From Arthrobacter pityocampae (GTDB lineage: Bacteria; Actinomycetota; Actinomycetes; Actinomycetales; Micrococcaceae): a DNA stretch of 64,000 nt. The position numbers and the translations under genes are program-made. The stretch spans positions 248,001 to 312,000 of the forward strand of contig NZ_PRKW01000003.1 of the NCBI RefSeq assembly GCF_002927275.1, read 5' to 3'. Shown in pieces: positions 1-7,219 of this stretch. Each line of letters begins with the position of its first letter. The stretch's first letter is position 1. The notes beneath the pieces are model-generated. The model was not told the DNA's origin. It saw only the letters and a list, made by a program, of their open reading frames with translations, and made no database searches.

Positions 1-592
1 CGAACGGCTCGTCCCAGGCCGCGGCGAAGTAGACGGCGTTCAGCAGGGACAGTCCGGTGTCCCGTCCGACGGCGAGCGGGGCCTTCGCGACGCGACCACC
101 GGTCTCCCTCCACACCCACTCGTCGATCAGGGCGGGCGTGGTGGGGTCGCCGAAGTCCACCGGGTGGACCCCCACACCGTAGTACCGGGCGAGGGTGTCG
201 AGGAACGCCGCCCCGATCACACCCCCGTCGGGGACGAAGACGGCGTTGGCGAGGTGCACGAGGGGTTGCCCGGGCGGGTCCTCCTCGTCGACGCCCACCG
301 GGTCGCCGTCGAAGTACTGCAGCGTCGCGAGCAGCGCGTTCATCGCCGCATGGTGCTCCTCCGGGAGCCCCAGCACCGCGTCCAGCTCTGCCGCCGTCGC
401 CGTCCCCGCACCGGCGCGCAGCATCGACAGGGCATACAGCGCGCTGACGGGGCTCGAGACCTGATTCGTGGCCGGGTGCGCGGTGAGTGCCACCCCGAGC
501 CGGAAGGCCGCGCGGCGGAGGGCCTCCTCCGCCGCGGCATACTGTCCCGGCTCGACGACGATGCGCGCCACAGACGCCCTGGACTGCTTCAT
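1..592 (-). CDS. Serpin family serine protease inhibitor (3' end outside window)
   Basis: The N-terminal 197 residues of a protein that reads as a serpin. Serpins trap serine or cysteine proteases through a reactive-centre loop, which would lie in the missing C-terminal half. Family landmarks in order: 'SSPVSALYALSMLRAGA' at residues 46-62 (helix B region, normally SPxSI..AL..l..GA), 'LANAVFV' at 114-120, 'IDEWVWRETGGRVAK' at 156-170 (family INxWVxxxTxGkI) and 'LLNAVYFAAAWDEPF' at 183-197 (family lxNAvyFkgxWxxpF). The ATG is preceded by a strong AGGGGG ribosome site. No hydrophobic signal sequence is visible at the N-terminus, so a cytoplasmic location is possible. The reactive-centre loop, and hence inhibitory capacity and target, cannot be judged. 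The family call is firm; the gene runs off the window start. Confidence 0.85.
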   Translation of the reverse strand, partial: MKQSRASVARIVVEPGQYAAAEEALRRAAFRLGVALTAHPATNQVSSPVSALYALSMLRAGAGTATAAELDAVLGLPEEHHAAMNALLATLQYFDGDPVGVDEEDPPGQPLVHLANAVFVPDGGVIGAAFLDTLARYYGVGVHPVDFGDPTTPALIDEWVWRETGGRVAKAPLAVGRDTGLSLLNAVYFAAAWDEPF

Positions 593-726
593 GGGATCCC
601 CCTCGCGTGATCCCACCACGGTAGGCGCGGACCCGGGAATTGACCATGGGTACGGGCCTGTGATGGCCGCCGGGTGCGTCCTGATCGCCGGTCGCGCCCG
701 ACCGCGCACACCGGACCTCCGGAACC

Positions 727-755
727 TTGACGCATACCCCTGGGGGGTATATGTT
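727..755 (+). promoter_or_regulatory. Copper-responsive promoter/operator of the copper ATPase gene (CsoR-like site)
   Basis: A TTGACG -35 box (727-732) and a TATGTT -10-like box (750-755) are separated by 17 bases, and the spacer holds an inverted repeat ATACCCC-TGG-GGGGTAT (734-750). G/C tracts flanked by ATA/TAT are the typical form of actinobacterial CsoR operators. The placement inside the promoter fits repression relieved by copper. No csoR gene lies in the window, so the regulator identity is inferred from the site alone; a CueR-like activator could also bind in a spacer. Confidence 0.65.
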
Positions 756-783
756 TGCGGGCATCGGAGAAGGAGGAACCATC

Positions 784-2913
784 ATGGACAGGAATCGATT
801 CACCGAAGCTCCGCCGATGGCGGAGCACGAGGGTCACGGCGTGGATGAGGATCACCAGGTCCACTCCCAGGGCGAGCACGCCGGCCATTCGACGGCGATG
901 TTCAGACAGCGTTTCCGGGTCAGCCTGGCCCTCGCGGTGCCCGTCCTGGCCTTCAGCCCCATGTTCACCATGCTCCTGAGGTACATGCCGCCCGAGTTCC
1001 CCGGCTCGGCGTGGATCGCCCCGATCCTGGGCACGGTGATCTTCGTCTACGGCGGAGCCCCGTTCCTGAAGGGCGGGGTGTCCGAGCTGAAGTCACGGCA
1101 GCCGGGCATGATGCTGCTGATCGCGATGGCGATCAGCGTCGCGTTCGCCGCCTCGTGGGTGACCACCTTGGGTCTCGGCGGTTTCGACCTCGACTTCTGG
1201 TGGGAGCTGGCTCTGCTGATCGTCATCATGCTGCTCGGGCACTGGATGGAGATGCGGGCCCTCGGGTCGGCGGCCGGCGCACTGGACGCTCTGGCAGCGC
1301 TGCTGCCCGACGAGGCGGACAAGGTCACGGACGCCGGAGTCGAGACCGTGCCGGTCGACTCGCTGGTCACCGGGGACGTCGTGCTCGTACGCTCCGGTGC
1401 GCGCGTGCCGGCGGACGGGCAGATCATCGACGGGGCGGCGGAGTTCGACGAGTCGATGATCACCGGGGAGTCCCGTACGGTCTCCCGCAGCATCGGCGAG
1501 GCGGTCGTCGCCGGCACCGTCGCGACCGACAACGCGGTCCGCATGCAGGTGACCGCCGTCGGCTCGGAGACCACGCTCGCCGGGATCCAGCGCCTGGTCG
1601 CGGAAGCGCAGGCCTCCTCCTCGAAGGCCCAGGCCCTGGCGGACCGGGCCGCGGCCCTGCTGTTCTACTTCGCACTCGGCGCCGGCATCCTGACCTTTCT
1701 CGCCTGGATGCTGCTCGGGAGCCCGGATGATGCGGTGATCCGTACCGTCACCGTCCTGGTGATCGCCTGCCCGCACGCACTCGGCCTCGCCATCCCCCTG
1801 GTCATCGCGATCTCCACGGAACGCGCCGCGAGGGCCGGCGTGCTGATCAAGAACCGGATGGCCCTCGAACGCATGCGCACGGTCGACGTCGTGCTGTTCG
1901 ACAAGACCGGGACCCTCACCGAGGGCCGCCCCGCGGTCACGGCGACAACCGCCGTCGACGGCGTCCCGGATGCGGAGCTGCTGGCCCTGGCCGGAGCCGC
2001 GGAAGCAGACAGCGAGCACCCCGTGGCGCGGGCGATCGTCAGCGCCGCACAGGCCGACCCGGCTGCGGCAGGCCGCGCCTACACCGGAACCGGATTCAGT
2101 TCCATGACCGGCCGCGGCGTGCGGGCAACCGTCCACGGCCATGACGTGGCCGTGGGCGGGCCGAACATGCTCAGGGAACTCGGCCTCGATACTCCTGCGG
2201 ACATCGGGGACACCGTGCAGGCATGGGTGGACCGCGGCGCATCGGTGCTGCACGTCATCAGCGACGGCGCCGTGATCGGCGCGGTCAGGCTCGAGGACAA
2301 GGTCCGCGAGGAATCCCGGTCCGCCGTGAAGGCCCTGCAGTCCCGCGGGGTGAAGGTCGCGATGATCACCGGCGACGCACGGCAGGTCGCCGACGCCGTC
2401 GGGGCGGACCTCGGGATCGACGAGGTGTTCGCCGACGTCCTCCCGCAGGACAAGGACTCCAAGGTCGCCGAGCTGCAGGCGCGCGGCCTGGCGGTCGCGA
2501 TGGTCGGGGACGGCGTCAACGATGCCCCGGCCCTCGCCCGCGCCGAGGTGGGGATCGCGATCGGAGCCGGCACGGATGTCGCCATGGAATCAGCGGGCGT
2601 GGTCCTGGCGGGCAACGACCCACGATCGGTGCTGGCGATGATCGACCTGTCCCGCGCCAGCTACCGCAAGATGATCCAGAACCTGATCTGGGCCACGGGG
2701 TACAACGTGCTGGCCGTGCCCCTCGCCGCAGGGGTGCTGGCCTTCGCGGGGATCCTGCTCTCCCCCGCCGCGGGCGCCGTCCTGATGAGCGTGTCCACGA
2801 TCGTCGTCGCCCTGAACGCGCAGCTGCTGCGGCGGATCGACCTCCGTCCCGAGCAGATCGGCGCCGACCGGACCAGCCCCGAGGCAGCGGACACACCCCC
2901 TGCCCGGACGTGA
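784..2913 (+). CDS. copB: CopB-type copper-translocating P1B ATPase (CPH motif)
   Basis: A 709-residue heavy-metal P-type ATPase that would export copper across the cytoplasmic membrane. The first 40 residues are rich in His, with no CxxC metal-binding domain. The actuator TGES lies near residue 228, the transmembrane metal site is CPH (Cys329-Pro-His) rather than CPC, the phosphorylation site is DKTGTLTEG (Asp373), an SEHP element follows, and the GDGVNDAPAL hinge lies near 577. The last helix has the MSxSTxxVALNAxxLRR pattern. A His-rich N-terminus with CPH defines the P1B-3 (CopB) group. ATG 784 is chosen because GGAGG precedes it at the right distance; an in-frame TTG at 727 lies inside the promoter. 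It heads the copper block. Substrate (Cu+ or Cu2+) cannot be decided from sequence. Confidence 0.9.
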   Translation: MDRNRFTEAPPMAEHEGHGVDEDHQVHSQGEHAGHSTAMFRQRFRVSLALAVPVLAFSPMFTMLLRYMPPEFPGSAWIAPILGTVIFVYGGAPFLKGGVSELKSRQPGMMLLIAMAISVAFAASWVTTLGLGGFDLDFWWELALLIVIMLLGHWMEMRALGSAAGALDALAALLPDEADKVTDAGVETVPVDSLVTGDVVLVRSGARVPADGQIIDGAAEFDESMITGESRTVSRSIGEAVVAGTVATDNAVRMQVTAVGSETTLAGIQRLVAEAQASSSKAQALADRAAALLFYFALGAGILTFLAWMLLGSPDDAVIRTVTVLVIACPHALGLAIPLVIAISTERAARAGVLIKNRMALERMRTVDVVLFDKTGTLTEGRPAVTATTAVDGVPDAELLALAGAAEADSEHPVARAIVSAAQADPAAAGRAYTGTGFSSMTGRGVRATVHGHDVAVGGPNMLRELGLDTPADIGDTVQAWVDRGASVLHVISDGAVIGAVRLEDKVREESRSAVKALQSRGVKVAMITGDARQVADAVGADLGIDEVFADVLPQDKDSKVAELQARGLAVAMVGDGVNDAPALARAEVGIAIGAGTDVAMESAGVVLAGNDPRSVLAMIDLSRASYRKMIQNLIWATGYNVLAVPLAAGVLAFAGILLSPAAGAVLMSVSTIVVALNAQLLRRIDLRPEQIGADRTSPEAADTPPART

Positions 2914-3102
2914 GCCCGGCCTCATCGGCGGACACACTCCTCTGCCTGGTCGTTGGTCATGCGACGGCGTGATCGACCCTGTGACCGGGCAGAGGGCGTG
3001 AACGAGGCGAGTCGCTCGTTTCGCTAGGTTGGTAGGACGACACCAGAGGACGACCCTGGCGCCTAGGCGTCAGCGACAGCGCGGACGGAGAGGAGGGAAA
3101 AG

Positions 3103-3657
3103 GTGACCAGAAAGCGGGCATCACACACTGTTTTCTCACTGCTGCGCGCCGCCGTCCCGTCAGTCGTCGCCTTCGTCGGCCTGACGGCCGTCATCGTCGG
3201 GATCCTCGCGATGCACGTCTGGATGGGCGGTCACGGATCGACGTCCCACCATGTCGCGGCCCCCGCCGCCGGCACGAGCACAAGTACTCACGCGGTCGAC
3301 GGGACAGGCCACGCCCGCACGGTTCTTCATGCCCAGACCACGAGTGCGGTCGTCGCCGTCCTGGCAACGGTCGAAGCGACTGTCCTGGACACCGCGTCGC
3401 ATGCCACCTCGAACACCGTCTCGAAGGCTGTCCCGGAAAGCGGTGGGTCGGTCGGGTGCGGTGGCGACTGCTCCGACGACATGATGGTGGGCCTGTGTGT
3501 GCTGGCGATGATCGTCGTCGGCATCGCCGGTCTGCTCACTCCTGCCGACCGCGCCCTCCTGTCGACGTCGGGACGGCGGGGCCCTCCTGTACTGTCCTGG
3601 GTGTCCCGACCTGCGCCTGCTCCTTCACTGACTCAGCTCTGTATCAGCCGGACCTAG
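3103..3657 (+). CDS. DUF6153-like membrane protein of the copper block
   Basis: A 184-residue protein with two hydrophobic segments, at about residues 17-37 ('SVVAFVGLTAVIVGILAMHVW') and 130-147 ('GLCVLAMIVVGIAGLLTP'). Between them lies an Ala/Thr/Ser/His-rich extracytoplasmic stretch including a short CGGDC pair. The layout resembles DUF6153-type proteins of actinobacteria, small membrane proteins commonly found next to DUF305 and copper genes. The GTG start follows an AGGAGGGA ribosome site. The His residues and the CxxxC pair suggest metal contact, but no biochemical role is established. It lies 189 bases after the copper ATPase and before the DUF305 lipoprotein, same strand. Confidence 0.6.
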   Translation: MTRKRASHTVFSLLRAAVPSVVAFVGLTAVIVGILAMHVWMGGHGSTSHHVAAPAAGTSTSTHAVDGTGHARTVLHAQTTSAVVAVLATVEATVLDTASHATSNTVSKAVPESGGSVGCGGDCSDDMMVGLCVLAMIVVGIAGLLTPADRALLSTSGRRGPPVLSWVSRPAPAPSLTQLCISRT

Positions 3658-3815
3658 GATCCGCGGCCCGCACCTGCCCCTTTACCCGGGCGGCGGGGCC
3701 ACCCTCCTGCCGTGACTGCGCGCCTGTGCGCCCACCGGGCCCTCGCGGTACCCGCCCTGCGCAATACGGACCCGCTGATACCCCCAACACCTGAGCACTG
3801 AAGGATCTGACCACC

Positions 3816-4502
3816 ATGAAGCATTCCCTGTCCCTTGCGTCCCTGTCCGTCGCCGCGCTCATCACCCTGTCCGCCTGCGGCTCTTCCTCCGGCGGGGAAA
3901 TCGCGGGCACGAGCGGCGGAAGCTCCGCAGCGGCCGCCCCCAGCGTCACTGCCGAAGTCGGCTCCGAGGCGACCACCGACGCGACGTCGGGCGCATCCGA
4001 GACTGCGGCCGCGCACAACGACGCGGACGCCATGTTCGCGCAGATGATGATTCCCCACCACCAGCAGGCCGTGGAAATGAGCGACATGATGCTCTCTAAG
4101 GACGACATCAGCCCGGAGATCACCGACCTCGCGACCAAGATCAAGGACGCCCAGGGCCCCGAGATCGAGACCATGACCGGCTGGCTGGAAGCCTGGGATG
4201 AGCCAATGGAGCCCGGAGGCGGCATGGACGGCCACTCCATGGGATCCGACACGGGCGACTCCGGGTCGATGGAAGGCATGATGAGCGAGGACCAGATGTC
4301 CGAGCTCGAGTCCGCCGAGGGCACCGAGGCGTCCCGCATCTTCCTGGAGTCGATGACCGCTCACCACGAGGGCGCGGTCAGCATGGCGGAGAACGAGATC
4401 GAGAACGGGCAGGACCCGGAAGCGATCGAGTTGGCCGAGACGATCGTCGAAACCCAGAACGCCGAGATCACCGAGATGGAAGAACTGCTCGCGGGCCTCT
4501 GA
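3816..4502 (+). CDS. DUF305 domain lipoprotein, likely copper-binding
   Basis: A 228-residue exported lipoprotein. The signal peptide ends in the lipobox LSAC with Cys21 as the predicted lipidation site, followed by a Ser/Gly/Ala linker. The DUF305 fold follows: 'MFAQMMIPHHQQAVEMSDMML' with its Met and His pairs, then a Met-rich loop, then a second helical half with 'MTAHHEGAVSMAENE'. DUF305 proteins are four-helix bundles whose HH/M motifs are linked to copper binding or resistance. Placement among the copper ATPase and a multicopper oxidase supports periplasmic/extracytoplasmic copper handling. Start ATG has GAAGGATC upstream. Family call firm, metal specificity inferred. Confidence 0.85.
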   Translation: MKHSLSLASLSVAALITLSACGSSSGGEIAGTSGGSSAAAAPSVTAEVGSEATTDATSGASETAAAHNDADAMFAQMMIPHHQQAVEMSDMMLSKDDISPEITDLATKIKDAQGPEIETMTGWLEAWDEPMEPGGGMDGHSMGSDTGDSGSMEGMMSEDQMSELESAEGTEASRIFLESMTAHHEGAVSMAENEIENGQDPEAIELAETIVETQNAEITEMEELLAGL

Positions 4503-5009
4503 ACCTCGCAAGCAAACTCCGCAATCCGTCCCCCGCCCCGGATCCCGCACGCCGTGATCTGATCCGGACCGGTCCGGCGTTGCGGGGACTGTGATTGCCC
4601 TCTCACAGGTGCCGGTGTGGATGTCCCCGTTCCACCCGCACCGGCACCCCCGCGGGGTACCCGTCCGGGCATGTGCACGGACTGAGCGTGGACCCGGAAA
4701 CCAGCCGCATCCTGCTGGCCACTCATGACGGCCTGTTCGGCGTCACCCAGTCCCCCGCACTACAGATCGGCTACGAAGATCGAGTCGTCAGTGCCGTAAG
4801 TACCTCCTGCCACAGGACGCGGATGCGCACGAGGCAGCCGCTGCCTACTCACGGTGTCTGCCCGACACGCACTTCTCCGCTACGGATGCAGCAAACCGTC
4901 GGAGAAGCCTGATAGCCGTGACCCGAGTGGGCGAGGTCTTCGGACTCTACCTGTCAGCTGAGGCCGCGCGAAGAGTCGGAGGTAACGCTGGAAATGAAAG
5001 GCGCACATC
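4503..5009. other. Gene-poor gap within the copper block
   Basis: Apart from the propeller-gene remnant at 4667-4801, no ORF here has a convincing start, ribosome site or family pattern. The base composition is slightly less GC-biased than the flanks after 4800. It looks like a decayed gene plus the leader of the SHOCT gene. Confidence 0.5.
4667..4801 (+). pseudogene. Remnant of a F510_1955-type (BNR/sialidase-like) exported protein gene
   Basis: A short in-frame stretch reads 'GHVHGLSVDPETSRILLAT' followed by 'HDGLFGV'. This resembles the opening of the mature region of F510_1955-family beta-propeller proteins, which often follow DUF305 genes in actinobacterial copper loci. There is no lipoprotein signal upstream, no ribosome site, and similarity fades after about 35 residues, so the gene is reduced to one blade. 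The family identification rests on the HVHGL...ATHDGLF pattern only and needs a protein search. Confidence 0.5.
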
Positions 5010-5285
5010 ATGATGTCGGGCTACGGACAGGGCATGGGATGGTTGTGGCTCTGGATCCCTCTGCTACTCATCGGGGTCGCGCTGCTGGTGTTGCTGGCGG
5101 TAAGGGTCTTCGGCGGCGGCATCCGTGATGGATACGGACCTCCAGGCCGCCCGGGGCCAGGCGGACCGCCGCCGGCTGGAGGGAGCAGGGCCCGCGAGAT
5201 CCTCGACGAGCGCTTTGCGAGAGGAGAACTCACCGCGGATCAGTACCGCGAATACCTCGAGGTCCTCGGTGAGGGCCGGCAGTGA
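5010..5285 (+). CDS. SHOCT domain-containing small membrane protein
   Basis: A 91-residue protein with one N-terminal transmembrane helix (about residues 10-31, 'WLWLWIPLLLIGVALLVLLAV'), a Gly/Pro-rich linker (36-60) and a C-terminal SHOCT motif, 'AREILDERFARGELTADQYREYL' style (61-88). SHOCT is a short helical domain of unknown function found at the ends of membrane proteins. The stop codon overlaps the GTG start of the multicopper oxidase gene by four bases (GTGA), implying translational coupling. A second ATG is three bases downstream and equally possible. The ribosome site is weak (GAAAGG). Confidence 0.8.
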   Translation: MMSGYGQGMGWLWLWIPLLLIGVALLVLLAVRVFGGGIRDGYGPPGRPGPGGPPPAGGSRAREILDERFARGELTADQYREYLEVLGEGRQ

Positions 5286-6748
5286 AGCCCATCAGTCGCC
5301 GTCAGGCGTTGTTGCTGGGCGGGGTCGGCGTTGCGGGGACAGCGGCCGGCAGCGTGGGGCTGATCTGGACCCTGACCTCGCGGGAGGCCCCCGCGACCGG
5401 AAGCGACCTGGCCCAGCCTCCGGAGGAACGGAGCATCAACGGCCAACTGGAGGTACGGCTCGAAGCCGCACCCGGACAGCTACTGCTGGCCGGCCGGCAG
5501 GCCGCGGCTCTTGGCTACAACGGCGGAATCCCCGGCCCGACACTGCGCCTACGGGCGGGCGACGTCCTGAAGATCGGGCTCGTCAACAAGCTACTCCAGA
5601 CCACCAACCTGCACGTGCACGGCCTCCACGTGTCCCCGGAGGGCAACGGGGACAATGTCTTCGTCGCAGTGGACCCCGGCGGCACCTTCGACTACGCATA
5701 CGAACTTCCCGAGGATCATCCCCCCGGCGTGTACTGGTACCACCCCCACCACCACGGCATGGTCGCCGATCAGATCTTCGCCGGACTCTTCGGTGCCATC
5801 ATCGTCGAGGATCCTGAACCCATCGAGGTGAGTGCGGAACGGGTGCTGGTCATCTCGGACACCACCCTGGACGGCATGGGGAATATCCCGGAAGTCCCAG
5901 AGATGGACCGGATGATGGGGCGGGAGGGTGAACTGATCCTGGTCAACGGTCAAAGCAACCCCCACATCAGTGCCCGCCCCGGACAACGCGAACGGTGGCG
6001 CATCATCAACACATGTGTGTCCCGCTACCTCCGTCTACGGCTCGACGGACAGCAGCTGCAGCTCCTCGGCATGGACTCCGGCCGCTTCCCGACACCCCGG
6101 ACAGTGAACGAGCTTCTCCTGACGCCCGGAAACCGGGCAGACCTCCTCGTGACCACGACGACCGGGGACTCCACGCTGCTCGCTCTCTACCAGAACCGGC
6201 GAACCATGCCGGGAATGGTGGGGTCGGGAGCCGGAGCACGCAACCCTGCAGACCAGTCGGACAGCACCGCACTGGCCACCCTCCGCGTGGCCGGGGAACC
6301 GGCGGCAGCCCCGAGAGCCGTGCCCGCCCAGCAAGGGCCGGCAGACCTTCGGTCCGCGCCCGTCGCGGCGCGCCGGCAGATCGTCCTGGCGACCGGTATG
6401 GGGATGGGCATGGGCGGGGGCATGATGCGTTTCACCATCAACGGCAGGGAGTTCGACGAGGCCAGAACAGACACCACCGTCGCGGCCGGGGGTGTGGAGG
6501 AGTGGACGTTAATCAACACCAGCCCCATGGATCACCCGTTCCACCTTCATGTCTGGCCGATGCAGATCATCGAGGAAGACGGCGCAGGGACGAATGCCGC
6601 ACTCTGGCAGGACGTGGTGAACGTACCCGCCAACGGGCGTGTAAGGGTAAGGGTCGCATTCAAGGACTTCCGCGGCCGCTCGGCGTACCACTGCCACATC
6701 CTGGACCACGAAGACCTCGGCATGATGGCTGCCATCGAGGTCCGGTGA
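5282..6748 (+). CDS. Tat-exported multicopper oxidase
   Basis: A 488-residue laccase-type oxidase that oxidises substrates (possibly Cu+) with four copper atoms and reduces oxygen to water. The N-terminus carries a twin-arginine signal (SRRQALLLGG, residues 5-14). Copper ligands are in four blocks: HVHGLH near 110, WYHPHHHG near 151, HPFHLHVW near 418 and YHCHILDHEDLGMM near 468, which has the type-1 Cys, two His and the axial Met. A Met/Gly-rich loop (GMGMGMGGGMM) near 376 resembles the methionine loops of CueO-like copper oxidases, which fits its place in the copper block. The start is GTG, overlapping the preceding stop by four bases. Cuprous oxidase function is inferred. Confidence 0.9.
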   Translation: MKPISRRQALLLGGVGVAGTAAGSVGLIWTLTSREAPATGSDLAQPPEERSINGQLEVRLEAAPGQLLLAGRQAAALGYNGGIPGPTLRLRAGDVLKIGLVNKLLQTTNLHVHGLHVSPEGNGDNVFVAVDPGGTFDYAYELPEDHPPGVYWYHPHHHGMVADQIFAGLFGAIIVEDPEPIEVSAERVLVISDTTLDGMGNIPEVPEMDRMMGREGELILVNGQSNPHISARPGQRERWRIINTCVSRYLRLRLDGQQLQLLGMDSGRFPTPRTVNELLLTPGNRADLLVTTTTGDSTLLALYQNRRTMPGMVGSGAGARNPADQSDSTALATLRVAGEPAAAPRAVPAQQGPADLRSAPVAARRQIVLATGMGMGMGGGMMRFTINGREFDEARTDTTVAAGGVEEWTLINTSPMDHPFHLHVWPMQIIEEDGAGTNAALWQDVVNVPANGRVRVRVAFKDFRGRSAYHCHILDHEDLGMMAAIEVR

Positions 6749-6783
6749 GACATCGCTGCCCCCGGCACGCGGAGGATAAGCCC

Positions 6784-7155
6784 GTGGATGATGGGCGCGG
6801 GCTGAGCCCTGAGGATATCTTCGCCGGCTTCCCGGAGGGCGTTGCGATCTGCCGCGCCGTGCAGGACGCCGTCTCCCGGCTCGGCGGGGCGTCGGTCACG
6901 GCGACGAAGAGCCAGATCGCGTTCCGGCGTCGTCGGGTGTTCGCATACCTCTGGCGGCCGGGGCAGTACATCTCCAGCGATGTCCCGGCCGTCCTGTCCA
7001 TCGCGCTCCCTCGCCGGACCGAATCCGCCCGCTTCAAGGAGGTCGCCCACCCGTCGGCGACCGTGTGGATGCACCATCTCGAGCTCCACACGCCCGACGA
7101 GCTGGACGCGCAGGTCCTCGGCTGGCTGGCGGACGCCTACGCGAACGCAGGCTGA
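6784..7155 (+). CDS. DUF5655 domain-containing protein
   Basis: A 123-residue soluble protein. The core 'VTATKSQIAFRRRRVFAYLW' and the end 'VWMHHLEL...ELDAQVLGWLADAY' match the pattern I associate with DUF5655, a small domain with a conserved K-(S/T)-Q...R motif and an HH(L/I)EL segment, of unknown function. The GTG start at 6784 is chosen because a perfect GGAGG lies nine bases upstream. It follows the multicopper oxidase by 35 bases on the same strand but need not share its function. Family assignment is from memory of the motif pattern. Confidence 0.65.
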   Translation: MDDGRGLSPEDIFAGFPEGVAICRAVQDAVSRLGGASVTATKSQIAFRRRRVFAYLWRPGQYISSDVPAVLSIALPRRTESARFKEVAHPSATVWMHHLELHTPDELDAQVLGWLADAYANAG

Positions 7156-7219
7156 CGCCTGCTCGACCCGCCGCCGCACTCGATAGCCTCCGGCAACGGC
7201 CTGCCGCTAGGCTCGGGGC

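Noticed and set aside
3001-3020. Hairpin AACGAG/CTCGTT after the copper ATPase gene as a terminator
   Set aside because: Only six base pairs with an eight-base loop, 88 bases past the stop; too weak to call.
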